DNA from: CAWDVR01 sp044869805
GTDB lineage: Bacteria; Acidobacteriota; Thermoanaerobaculia; Multivoradales; SZUA-115
Length of the DNA stretch: 64,000 bases
Direction: 5' to 3'
Assembly (NCBI GenBank): GCA_044869805.1
Contig: JBIOXV010000088.1
Span: forward strand, 62,001 to 126,000
Part shown: one piece after another, positions 53,022 to 61,934 of the stretch
How positions within the stretch are numbered: the stretch's first letter is position 1
Layout of the letters: each line of letters begins with the position of its first letter
Notes under the pieces: model-generated
Told to the model about the DNA's origin: nothing
What the model saw: the letters and a program-made list of their open reading frames with translations, nothing else
The model's database searches: none
Translations under genes and position numbers: made by a program

Positions 53022-54068
53022 ATGCGCTACGGCACCATCCCCGAGAACCTCTCCGAGCGGCTGGCGCTCGCGGCCGGCAAGGTGCCGGTGCCGGCCCTCG
53101 ACTCGCTGTTCTCGCTGATGAACGCGCGCTCGCTGATGGCGGCGGTCAAGCTCGGCGTATTCGAGGCGCTGGCCGCGGGGCCATTGCCCGCCGCCGAGGT
53201 CGCTTCCCGCCAGAGCCTCGACCCGGAGGCGACCGAGCTGCTGCTGCGCACCTTGGGGGTGGCGGGCTACATCGAGCAACGGGGCGACGGCTACGGCCTG
53301 TCGCGGCTCGGGCGGCGCACCATGCTGCCCGGCGCCGAGATGGACTTGACCGGCTACGTGATGTGGAACTTCACGCAGTGGAAGATGGTCGAGCACCTGG
53401 AGGAGCTGGTGGTCACCGGCCGCGGCCTCGACTTCCACCACACTATGACCGATCCCAAGGCCTGGGGCCACTACCAGCGGGCAATGTTCGAGCTGGGCAA
53501 GCTCGAGGCGCCGCTCGTGGCCTCCATCGTGCCGGTCAAGGCCGGCGCGCGGCGGCTCCTCGATCTGGGCGGCTCGCACGGCTTCCCAGGCGCGGCCCTG
53601 TGCCGCAAGCACCCGCCCATGCGCTCGCTGGTCCTCGACCTGCCGGCGGCGATCGAGCACGCCCGCGCGCTGGCGAAGGAGGTGGGAATCGACGACGTGG
53701 TCGAGCACCGCGCCGGCGACCTGCTAACGGACGAGCTACCGGCGGAGCAGGACGTGGTGCTGCTGTCCAACATCCTCCACCACTTCGACGGCGACGCCAA
53801 CCTCGAGATCCTGCGACGAGTGGCCCACGCCCTCACCCCGCAGGGCACGGTCGCGATCTGGGAGATGGAGACGCCGGACCGCAGCCGCAAGCCCAACGCC
53901 GGCGACGGCGCCGCCCTCTACTTTCGGCTCACCTCGACCGCCCGCTGCTACAGCGCCGGCGACTACACCGGGTGGCTGGCCGCGGCCGGCTTCGGGCAGG
54001 TGCGGGTCCGCCGGCCGTTGCTCGCGCCCGGGCAGATCCTGGTGGTGGGACGAAAGAGCAATCCTTGA
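53022..54068 (+). CDS. O-methyltransferase (family 2 type)
   Basis: The product has 348 residues. It has a dimerisation and winged-helix N-terminal part (ARSLMAAVKLGVFEALAAGPLP, LLLRTLGVAGYIEQRGDGYGLS). The SAM domain shows RRLLDLGGSHGFPGAALCRKHP, RSLVLDLPAAIEHARAL, DVVLLSNILHHFD and GTVAIWEMETPD. This is the hydroxyindole/hydroxyneurosporene O-methyltransferase type. The substrate is probably an aromatic or polyketide hydroxyl, but no synthesis cluster is seen around it. It is divergent from the small membrane protein. Confidence 0.9.
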   Translation: MRYGTIPENLSERLALAAGKVPVPALDSLFSLMNARSLMAAVKLGVFEALAAGPLPAAEVASRQSLDPEATELLLRTLGVAGYIEQRGDGYGLSRLGRRTMLPGAEMDLTGYVMWNFTQWKMVEHLEELVVTGRGLDFHHTMTDPKAWGHYQRAMFELGKLEAPLVASIVPVKAGARRLLDLGGSHGFPGAALCRKHPPMRSLVLDLPAAIEHARALAKEVGIDDVVEHRAGDLLTDELPAEQDVVLLSNILHHFDGDANLEILRRVAHALTPQGTVAIWEMETPDRSRKPNAGDGAALYFRLTSTARCYSAGDYTGWLAAAGFGQVRVRRPLLAPGQILVVGRKSNP

Positions 54069-54092
54069 CAGATCGAAATGTCATGATAGCAT
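54065..54092 (+). promoter_or_regulatory. Sigma70-like promoter of the HAF-repeat gene
   Basis: TTGACA (54065-54070), 16 nt and TAGCAT (54087-54092) overlap the stop of the O-methyltransferase and stand 30 bp before the HAF-repeat gene's start, which has GGAGGT upstream. The stretch is AT-rich for this window. Confidence 0.5.
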
Positions 54093-54121
54093 ATCGGCCT
54101 CTTTGAAACTGGAGGTCGCTC

Positions 54122-55327
54122 ATGACGCCTGGGCTGTCCACGCTGCCGTCATCGAGGTGGGGAGGGTTCTGGTCAGCCGCCGTCGCCGTGGCCGGGCTCC
54201 TCGCCGTGAGCCCGGCCGCCGCCGAGATCCGCTTCGTGGCAAGGCAGCTCGGCACCTTGGGGGGCGCCACCAGCAGCGCCGCCGCGATCAACGAAGCCGG
54301 CGAGGTGGCGGGCACCTCCCGAACCGCTGCGCTCGACGGCTCCGGCCAGCCGCTGGATCACGCTTTCCTGTGGCTGCCGGAGCCGGCGTATGGCCTGCCG
54401 GCCGGCATGCACGACCTCGGCAGCTACACCGGCGACCTCGGGGCCAGCTCGGGCTTCGCCATCAGCGACGCGGGCGAGGTGGTCGGGACCTCTTCGACCG
54501 GCGTCCCCGGGCCGTTCGGCGGCTCGATCTTCCACGCCTTCCATTGGCACGACGGGCTGTTCACGGATCCGGGCACCTCGACCCCCGGCTTCGACCTCAC
54601 CCGAGCTCGGGAGATCAACGCCGCCGGCGAGATCGCCGGCACCGAGCTCAGCGGCCTGGGCTGCAACCCTGTCCTCTGGTTGCCCGAGCCGGCCTACGGC
54701 CTGCCCGCCGGGCCCAACACTCTGGTGTTCGCGGAGAATCTCGGAGAAGGCGAGGCCGAGGGGATCAACGTCCACGGCGAGGTCGTGGGCGCCTCCTCGA
54801 TCGCCTGCGACACGCCCAATCGGCATGCCGCGATCTGGTTGCCCGCGCCGGCCTACGGCCTGCCGGCAGGGCCCACCGACCTCACCCCCGACCTGCCGCT
54901 CAATCACATCGCCTCGGCGCTGGCGATCTCGGACAGCGGGCTGGTCGTGGGCTACCAGCAGCAGGTCGACTCGATCTTCCTGTGGGAACCGTTCCTCTGG
55001 GACGACGGCGTGCTCACCGTGCTGCCGCTGCTGCCGGGCGACATCACCGGCGTGGCCGGCGACGTGAACACCCAGGGTCAGGTCGTGGGGAGCTCGGGCA
55101 CGAGGGCGGTCCTCTGGGAAGCTGGGATCGCCGTCGATCTCAACGATCTCCTTCCGGCCGGCTCGAGCTGGGATCTCCGCTCCGCGTCGGGCATCAACGA
55201 CCGCGGACAGATCGTCGGCCAGGGCCTCTACCAGGGACAGCTCCGCGCCTTCGTCCTCGACCCGGTGATCTTCGCCGACGGCTTCGAGTCCGGCGACACC
55301 TCGGCCTGGTCGGAGACCGTGCCGTGA
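54122..55327 (+). CDS. Secreted HAF-repeat protein with DGFESGDTSAW end
   Basis: The product has 401 residues. A signal peptide (AVAVAGLLAVSPAAA) follows. Repeats of the HAF type run through it (INEAGEVAGTS, ISDAGEVVGTS, INAAGEIAGTE, INVHGEVVGAS). A near-identical 12-mer, WLPEPAYGLPAG, marks three of them. The last 16 residues are FADGFESGDTSAWSET-VP, a motif I have seen at the C-terminus of exported proteins of several phyla, perhaps for sorting. Function unknown; HAF repeats are thought to form a beta-propeller-like fold. Confidence 0.85.
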   Translation: MTPGLSTLPSSRWGGFWSAAVAVAGLLAVSPAAAEIRFVARQLGTLGGATSSAAAINEAGEVAGTSRTAALDGSGQPLDHAFLWLPEPAYGLPAGMHDLGSYTGDLGASSGFAISDAGEVVGTSSTGVPGPFGGSIFHAFHWHDGLFTDPGTSTPGFDLTRAREINAAGEIAGTELSGLGCNPVLWLPEPAYGLPAGPNTLVFAENLGEGEAEGINVHGEVVGASSIACDTPNRHAAIWLPAPAYGLPAGPTDLTPDLPLNHIASALAISDSGLVVGYQQQVDSIFLWEPFLWDDGVLTVLPLLPGDITGVAGDVNTQGQVVGSSGTRAVLWEAGIAVDLNDLLPAGSSWDLRSASGINDRGQIVGQGLYQGQLRAFVLDPVIFADGFESGDTSAWSETVP

Positions 55328-55412
55328 CCGGACGGCGGCGCCAGGAGCAAGCAGTGAAGACCGGGAGAGACGGCGAGAGACCGCGAGGCCCCGGGCGGCC
55401 TCCTGGCCCGGC

Positions 55413-56318
55413 TCAGCCTGGTGGCGCCACGGGCGGCGAGGCGGTCAGCGGGCCGACGAAGATCGTGCCGTCGTAGCCCAGCTCGCCGGCCTTGCCGAAC
55501 GGGGTTTCGATCTCGGCGCCCAGTGCCACTTGGCGCGGCCCGGCGGGCGTGCGGCTGGGCTGCGGCCTGGCGCCGCAGCCACCGTCCGGGGTGCAGATCC
55601 ACGCCTCGCCGGCCGCATGCGTGCCGAGGAGCGAGACCAGCTTCCACTGTGGCCGCGCCCTGGCCACCAGGTAGGCCATCGGCTCGGCCAGGAACGACAC
55701 CGAGTTGGCCCGCTTGCGGCTGTGGAGGTTGCCGGTCAGGAGCACCGTCAGGTCGGCCGGGCTGGCCTCCAGGCTCTTGACCAGGGTCTCGGTCATCACC
55801 GCGTCGCGGTTGCGCCTGCGCTCGGCCTCAGGCAGGGCGATCCAGCCGTCGAAGCCGCGCACCACGAGGCGAGCGCCGCTCTTCCGCAGGCGGTGCAGGC
55901 GGCGCATCAGCTCCACCATCGCCTGGCTGGTGCGGCCGTCGGCCGGGAACGGGCTCGGGAACTTCGCCCAGTCCGTCTCGACGAGCAGCTTGGCGAGCGC
56001 CGGCTCGACCTCGGGGCCGGCGAGAAAGCGGTCGAAGGCGGCGTCCCAGCGCGAGTCGAGCTCGAGCTCGACCGTCACCGAGCGCGACAGCTCTGCCGCG
56101 CGACACACGATGTCCGCCACCGCGGCGGGAAACTCCCGCGTGCCGTGGACCTCGCCGATCAGCAGAATGGTGCCGGGCGCGAGCAGGGGATCGAGGCCGG
56201 CGATGGGAGCGCAGGAGGAGGGTGGCGGAGCGGCGGCTTCGGTGCTCGCAGAACCGGGGTCGCTCGTGGCGCCGGCAGCGAGGAAGACAAACAGGAGCGC
56301 GATCAGAGGGTGTCGCAT
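55413..56318 (-). CDS. ChaN/Tiki-like haem-binding-uptake protein
   Basis: The product has 301 residues with a signal peptide (LIALLFVFLAAGA). ILLIGEVHGTREFPAAVADIV is the conserved ChaN opening. RLVVRGFDGWIALPEAERRRNRD and LTVLLTGNLHSRKR follow. Family members bind haem or act as Tiki-type metalloproteases. Cys residues near the C-terminus (WICTPDGGCGA) are unusual. I chose the ATG at 56318 over an upstream GTG 56327, from its spacing to GGAG. A palindromic repeat separates it from the next gene. Confidence 0.8.
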   Translation of the reverse strand: MRHPLIALLFVFLAAGATSDPGSASTEAAAPPPSSCAPIAGLDPLLAPGTILLIGEVHGTREFPAAVADIVCRAAELSRSVTVELELDSRWDAAFDRFLAGPEVEPALAKLLVETDWAKFPSPFPADGRTSQAMVELMRRLHRLRKSGARLVVRGFDGWIALPEAERRRNRDAVMTETLVKSLEASPADLTVLLTGNLHSRKRANSVSFLAEPMAYLVARARPQWKLVSLLGTHAAGEAWICTPDGGCGARPQPSRTPAGPRQVALGAEIETPFGKAGELGYDGTIFVGPLTASPPVAPPG

Positions 56319-56330
56319 CACGAGCACTCC

Positions 56331-56432
56331 ATGTCGTCCTGAGCGCAGCGAAGGACCTGGGAGGGAGGCGTCGCTCGCGACGAATCTCGCCAGCCCGCCC
56401 TCCAGATCCTTCGCTTCGCTCAGGATGACAAT
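56331..56432. repeat. Widespread inverted-repeat element (type AGGATGACA)
   Basis: The ends are near-perfect inverted repeats of about 30 bp: ATGTCGTCCTGAGCGCAGCG onward at the left and its complement CGCTTCGCTCAGGATGACA at the right. The type is familiar in intergenic regions of many phyla. It lies between the ChaN-like and Rieske-flavodoxin genes. Confidence 0.75.
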
Positions 56433-56436
56433 TGCG

Positions 56437-57576
56437 TCAGATCTCGTTCCCCTCCGGCGTCGCCATCGCGAGACGCCCCGCCTTCCTGCCGGCGTGGGGT
56501 GTGGGCTGGGAGGCTTCGGCCGCCTGGGCCGCGGGCGTCAAGATCTCGCGCGCGGCCTCGAGCGAGCGCTCGACCAGCTCGCGGGCGGCCTGGCGCAACG
56601 GCTCGCTCTTTCGCACCTGGTCGACGTTGCGCTCCATGTCCTCGGCCGACCAGCCGCGGCTGTGGGCGATGAACGGGAAGGGCGGGAAGCGGCAGCCGAT
56701 CTCGGCGAAGAACATCAGCATCTGGCCGGCCACCGCCTGCACGTTGTCCTGGCCGCCGGTGATGATGAACGCCGCCACCTTGTCGCGGATCAGCACCCGG
56801 TTCTTGATCGTGATCTGGTTCTGCACGCAGTTCATGCGCTCGACCATCTTCTGGTAGAGCGCCGAGGGCTGGCCCCAGCGGATAGGGGTCGAGATCAGGA
56901 TCACGTCGGCCCAGAACACCACCGCCTCGTAGACCTGCTCCATCTGGTCCTTCTTGTCCATCTGCGTGATCGAGCAGGGCCAGGTGCAGGCGCGGGCGCT
57001 CTTCGAGTAGTAGCCCTCGCAGGCGCGGAACTGGAGGTCGTTGAGCTTGAGCAGGCGCGTCTCGGCGCCCAGCCGCTCGCGGGCGTGGTCGAGCGCCACC
57101 TCGAGCAGGGCGTCCGAGGTCGAGTAGCGCGGATAGGCGCGGTCCATGACGGTGGCCGAGATGCCCACCACCCGCGGTGGGCCATCCTCGCGCCGCACCG
57201 GCCGCGTGAGGGGATGAGGCGGATGCGGCTTGCGGGTGCGCGGGCTGGCGGCTTCGAGGTCCACCCACAGCCGCCCGCCCTCCTCCTTGAGCCGATAGCG
57301 CGGCACCGCGTCCTCCTCGTAGCCGGGCTCGCCCAGGCCCGTTACGCGGTGGAACTTCCAGTGGTGCCAGGGGCAGACCAGGTAGTCGCCGTCGAGCTGC
57401 CCCTCGCCCAGCGGCCCGCCCGCGTGGTTGCACGAGCCCGACACCGCGCCGAACTCGCCGTTCGCCCAGGAGACCGCGAGGCGCGTGCGGCCTGCGGTCA
57501 CCGCCCTGACCCCGCCCTCGCCGAGCTCGGCGGCGAGCTCCTCGATCGGCCCCAGATCGTGCCAGGTGTCGGGCAT
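56437..57576 (-). CDS. Rieske ferredoxin fused to an FMN reductase-like domain
   Basis: The product has 379 residues. Residues 1-110 are a Rieske [2Fe-2S] domain with both ligand pairs: C49/H51 in SGSCNHAGGPLGEG and C68/H71 in LVCPWHHWKF. A linker leads to a flavodoxin-fold NADPH-dependent FMN reductase-like domain (about 130-330) with VVGISATVMDRAYPRYSTSD and ISTPIRWGQPSALYQKMVERM. The ATG at 57576 gives the Rieske its full length; earlier starts run through repeat DNA. Electron transfer from flavin to Rieske centre, or the reverse, is inferred. The C-terminus is Ala-rich. Confidence 0.88.
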   Translation of the reverse strand: MPDTWHDLGPIEELAAELGEGGVRAVTAGRTRLAVSWANGEFGAVSGSCNHAGGPLGEGQLDGDYLVCPWHHWKFHRVTGLGEPGYEEDAVPRYRLKEEGGRLWVDLEAASPRTRKPHPPHPLTRPVRREDGPPRVVGISATVMDRAYPRYSTSDALLEVALDHARERLGAETRLLKLNDLQFRACEGYYSKSARACTWPCSITQMDKKDQMEQVYEAVVFWADVILISTPIRWGQPSALYQKMVERMNCVQNQITIKNRVLIRDKVAAFIITGGQDNVQAVAGQMLMFFAEIGCRFPPFPFIAHSRGWSAEDMERNVDQVRKSEPLRQAARELVERSLEAAREILTPAAQAAEASQPTPHAGRKAGRLAMATPEGNEI

Positions 57577-57667
57577 TGAGATGTTCGCCCCTCGGGTTGG
57601 TGTCGCGATGGGAAGTCTATCGCGGCGCCTGCGGCCCCTCACGGTGGTCGACCGGAAAGTGGCGCCT

Positions 57668-57718
57668 CCCCTCCGGTCCCCTCGCCCCGCTTGCGGGGAC
57701 TGGGTTAGGGTGAGGGGT
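57668..57718. repeat. Half copy of the MITE-like repeat
   Basis: This matches the right half of the element at 15808-15946: CCCTCGCCCCGCTTGCGGGG followed by a GGGTGAGGGG end. The left half is absent. Confidence 0.65.
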
Positions 57719-57831
57719 GCCGCCCTACCGCTCCCGCCCCTGTCACGCTTCGCCTCCATCGCTACACCACGTCCATGGGTGCCGATCGGCTCGGCGCCGG
57801 CCGGATCACGACACTGACAAGGAGGTGCTGC

Positions 57832-58182
57832 ATGCGTACCAAGCGTTCGTCTGTCCTGGCTCTCGTGATTCTGGGCTTCGCGGCCTTGGCGGGCTCCTCG
57901 GCCTACATCACCGAGGCCGGCCCGCAGGCCGAGGCGGCAGCGCCCGCGGCTGCCCTATCCGCGCCCGCGCCGGCCGCGGGCTCTTGCACCGGCGATGTGG
58001 AGCTCTTCCCGGCGGCCGCCGAGGAGCCATTCGACATCGCCTGCGGGAAGTGCGCGAACCGCTGCTTCAGCGACGCGCAGTGTACGGCCCAGTGCGGCGG
58101 GTTCCCCGGCTCGTGCGTGCAGGTGAACTCCTGCTGCCGGCAGTGCCTGTGTGCGGGCTACGCCGTCGAGCAGGCGGCATAG
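57832..58182 (+). CDS. Small exported cysteine-rich protein
   Basis: The product has 116 residues, with AGGAGG before the ATG and a signal peptide (SVLALVILGFAALAGSSA). Eleven Cys fill the mature C-terminal half: ACGKCANRCFSDAQCTAQC and SCVQVNSCCRQCLC. The design (signal, Ala/Pro spacer, Cys cluster) matches the protein at 48585-48980, but I see no residue-level homology I would trust. Role unknown. Confidence 0.75.
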   Translation: MRTKRSSVLALVILGFAALAGSSAYITEAGPQAEAAAPAAALSAPAPAAGSCTGDVELFPAAAEEPFDIACGKCANRCFSDAQCTAQCGGFPGSCVQVNSCCRQCLCAGYAVEQAA

Positions 58183-58197
58183 CTCCCTACGCCGAGC

Positions 58198-58302
58198 GCC
58201 CCTCACCCCGACCCTCTCCCCGCTCTCGCGGGGCGAGGGGGCCGGAGCCCAGCCGGGCGGCCACGAGGGCCGCCCCTACAGGCATCCAGCTAAGGTGAGG
58301 GG
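58198..58302. repeat. MITE-like repeat with a second repeat nested inside
   Basis: It opens like the 15808 element (GCCCCTCACCCCGACCCTCT) and ends GGTGAGGGG. Inside, at 58254-58280, is GGGCGGCCACGAGGGCCGCC with CCTACA after it, another common dispersed repeat. It lies between convergent genes, and the stop of the 89-residue gene is within it. It may serve as a two-way terminator. Confidence 0.7.
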
Positions 58303-58559
58303 TTCGGTGCTGCCGCCAGCGGCGCGGGCAGCACCTCGACCGCGGGCTCCCACCAGCTCTCGCCGGGATCGAAGGCCTCGCCCTCGTGCGGGCAGGGGGA
58401 AGCCACGTGGTCCTTGCCGTGCAGGGGCTTGCCGCTGTGGAAGCCGGCGTGCAGGGAGTAGACCTCGCCGCAGGCGAGGCAGAAGCGGCCCAGCACCCGC
58501 CCCCGGCGCTCGGCCGGGATGCGGCTCGCCGGGGCGGCCTCGGGTCCGCGATAGGCCAT
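58290..58559 (-). CDS. Small zinc-ribbon-like protein
   Basis: The product has 89 residues. It has FCLACGEVYSLHAGFHSGKP and SPCPHEGEAFDPGESWWEP. CxxC and CPH with two His between could bind one zinc. The gene lies 2 bp after ndk in the same direction. The last residues run into a repeat element. No family named. Confidence 0.65.
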   Translation of the reverse strand: MAYRGPEAAPASRIPAERRGRVLGRFCLACGEVYSLHAGFHSGKPLHGKDHVASPCPHEGEAFDPGESWWEPAVEVLPAPLAAAPNPSP

Positions 58560-58561
58560 CG

Positions 58562-58984
58562 CTAGCTCCCTCCGAGAAGCTCGGCGCGCGAGAAGAAGAA
58601 GGCCAACTCCAGGGCGGCGTTCTCGGGCGAGTCGCTGCCGTGGATGGCGTTCTTCTCGATCGAGGTGCCGAAGAGGTTGCGGATGGTGCCCGCCTCGGCC
58701 TTGGCCACGTCGGTGGCGCCCATCACCTGCCGCAGGTGGGCGACGGCGTTGTCGCGCTCCAGCGCCACGGGGATCACCGGGCCGCTGGTCATGAACTCCA
58801 CCAGGCTGCCGTAGAACGGCCGCTCCTTGTGCACCTCGTAGAAGGCCCTGGCCTGCTCCACCGTGAGCCGCAGCTTCTTCAAGCCGCGGATCGTGAAGCC
58901 TTCCTCTTCGAGCCTTGCCAGGATCTTACCGCCGTTGCCGGCCGCCACACTGTCGGGTTTGAGGATCGCGAGCGTCTTCTCCAT
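58562..58984 (-). CDS. ndk: Nucleoside diphosphate kinase
   Basis: The product has 140 residues, the usual length. It opens EKTLAILKPDSV, has GPVIPVALERDNAVAHLRQVMGATDV and the active-site His at 115 in NAIHGSDSPENA. It transfers the gamma phosphate from one nucleoside triphosphate to a diphosphate through phospho-His. It is 54 bp downstream of the S51-like gene and with sucD forms a common acidobacterial neighbourhood, as far as I recall. Confidence 0.96.
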   Translation of the reverse strand: MEKTLAILKPDSVAAGNGGKILARLEEEGFTIRGLKKLRLTVEQARAFYEVHKERPFYGSLVEFMTSGPVIPVALERDNAVAHLRQVMGATDVAKAEAGTIRNLFGTSIEKNAIHGSDSPENAALELAFFFSRAELLGGS

Positions 58985-59038
58985 GATCGGGGTGTCTCCA
59001 CGCCGGCGCCGCGTGCACGGCCCGGTCGAGTCGTTGGT

Positions 59039-59731
59039 CTAGGGTTCGTTGCCGAGCACTGCGAAGTCGTCGTCGGCGTCGCCGAGCAGGAAGGCCGTGC
59101 CCACGGTTTCGACCGCGCCCTCCGGCCCCAGCAGCAGCGCCGAGCCGGCGGGCAACCCCACGCCCCAGCGCACGCCGGGCGAGCCCAGGAGCTGGCGCAG
59201 GCGCCGGTCGTGGCCGGGCTCGAAGTTGGGCTCCAGCACGCCGTCCGGCAGCCAGCCGAGGCCGGGGATGGCGTCGCGCGTGAGCAGGCTCCGCGCCACC
59301 CTGCCGGCCGCCTGCGCGGCGGCGGCGATCGCCACCACGATGCCGTCCCCTGCGAGCTTCGCGGCCAGGGCCTCGCCCGCCGCGGTGCCGGGGAGGGTCT
59401 CGAGCAGGTGGTCGGTCACGCCGCCGCCCAGGTACACTGCGGCTGCCGCCGCGATGCGCTCGGCGTTCTTTCCGCGCGCCGCGTCGCGCCCACGATAGAC
59501 AGGGATCACCTCCACCTCGCGGCCGTGCACCGCCGCGAGATAGGTCGCGAAGTGGCGGCCGTAGTCCGATGAATCGCTCGCCGTGGGCAGGAAGCCGATC
59601 GGGCCCGGCGGCACCTTGGCCAGCCAGGCGCGGTCCGCCTCCTCGGTCTCGCCGAAGCTGAACTCACCGCCTCCGATCAGGCAGAGCCAGCCGGCGCCAG
59701 GGACTCTGCCGGGCTTGGCGGGAGGGTTCAC
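59039..59731 (-). CDS. S51/cyanophycinase-like protein without its catalytic serine
   Basis: The product has 230 residues. GWLCLIGGGEFSFGETEEAD, PIGFLPTASDSSDYG and YLGGGVTDHLLETLP follow the order of dipeptidase E and cyanophycinase (S51) folds. In that family the next motif is GTSAGA with the nucleophilic Ser. Here it reads IVVAIAAAAQAAG, with Ala in its place. An inactive or repurposed protein is likely. The GTG start at 59731 overlaps the sucD stop (GTGA), so it is coupled to sucD. Confidence 0.75.
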   Translation of the reverse strand: MNPPAKPGRVPGAGWLCLIGGGEFSFGETEEADRAWLAKVPPGPIGFLPTASDSSDYGRHFATYLAAVHGREVEVIPVYRGRDAARGKNAERIAAAAAVYLGGGVTDHLLETLPGTAAGEALAAKLAGDGIVVAIAAAAQAAGRVARSLLTRDAIPGLGWLPDGVLEPNFEPGHDRRLRQLLGSPGVRWGVGLPAGSALLLGPEGAVETVGTAFLLGDADDDFAVLGNEP

Positions 59732-60600
59732 CGCGCCAGCGCCCTCTGCACCGTGGCCCCCAGATCGGCCGGCGATTCGCAGACCTGGATGCCCGCCTCG
59801 CGCATCGCCGCCATCTTCTCGGCCGCCGTTCCCTTGCCGCCCGCGATGATCGCGCCGGCGTGGCCCATGCGGCGGCCCGGCGGCGCCGTGCGGCCGGCGA
59901 TGAAGCCCACCACCGGGCGGTCGAAGTGCTCGTGGATCCACGCCGCCGCCTCTTCCTCGGCGCTGCCGCCGATCTCGCCGATCATGATCACCGCCTCGGT
60001 CGCGCCGTCGGCACTAAAGGCGGTGAGCACGTCGATGAAGTTGGTGCCGTTGATCGGGTCGCCGCCGATCCCCACGCAGGTCGACTGGCCGAGCCCGAGG
60101 TTGGTGAGCTGCCACACCGCCTCGTAGGTGAGCGTGCCCGAGCGGCTGATCACGCCGACCCCGCCCGGGCGGTGGATGTGCCCGGGCATGATGCCGATCT
60201 TCGCCATGCCGGGGGAGATCACCCCCGGGCAGTTGGGGCCGACGAGGCGCGTGGGGTGCTCCTCGAGGAACGCCTTGACGCGCAGCATGTCCGCCACCGG
60301 GATGCCCTCGGTGATCGCCACCACGAGCTCGATGCCGGCCGCCGCGGCCTCCATGATGGCGTCGGCCGCGAACGGCGGCGGCACGAAGATCATGGTGGCG
60401 TTGGCGCCGGTCGCGGCGCGGGCCTCGGCCACCGTGTCGAACACCGGGATGCCCTCCACCATTTCGCCGCCCTTGCCGGGGGTCACTCCACCCACCACCT
60501 TGGTGCCGTAGTCGCGGCAGCCCAGGGCGTGGAAGGTGCCCTCCTTGCCGGTGATGCCCTGGACGATGAGGCGCGTGTCGTTGCTCACCCAGATCGCCAT
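59728..60600 (-). CDS. sucD: Succinyl-CoA synthetase, alpha subunit
   Basis: The product has 290 residues. It shows VQGITGKEGTFHALGCRDYG (CoA site), VGPNCPGVISPG, GIGGDPINGTNFIDVL and the phospho-His in PGRRMGHAGAIIAG. With SucC it makes succinate and ATP or GTP from succinyl-CoA in the citric acid cycle. It begins 2 nt after sucC. Its GC and codon use resemble the genes to its left, unlike mdh to the right. Confidence 0.96.
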   Translation of the reverse strand: MAIWVSNDTRLIVQGITGKEGTFHALGCRDYGTKVVGGVTPGKGGEMVEGIPVFDTVAEARAATGANATMIFVPPPFAADAIMEAAAAGIELVVAITEGIPVADMLRVKAFLEEHPTRLVGPNCPGVISPGMAKIGIMPGHIHRPGGVGVISRSGTLTYEAVWQLTNLGLGQSTCVGIGGDPINGTNFIDVLTAFSADGATEAVIMIGEIGGSAEEEAAAWIHEHFDRPVVGFIAGRTAPPGRRMGHAGAIIAGGKGTAAEKMAAMREAGIQVCESPADLGATVQRALAR

Positions 60601-60602
60601 GG

Positions 60603-61775
<1,173 letters not shown>

Positions 61776-61934
61776 GGCGTGTCCCCCGCCGCTCGCTTGC
61801 TATCAGTTTTGTCCTTCGCGGCGGTATACATTATGCCACGGAATGCCACGACGGCAATGCACCTGCGACATCGACACCCGCCAATCGCTTGGCCCGCCCG
61901 ATTCTGTGAGCGCTGACAATAGGATAGGCAAGGC

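Noticed and set aside
55705..57579. A 624-codon plus-strand open frame
   Set aside because: Antisense to the ChaN-like and Rieske-flavodoxin genes and passes through a repeat element.
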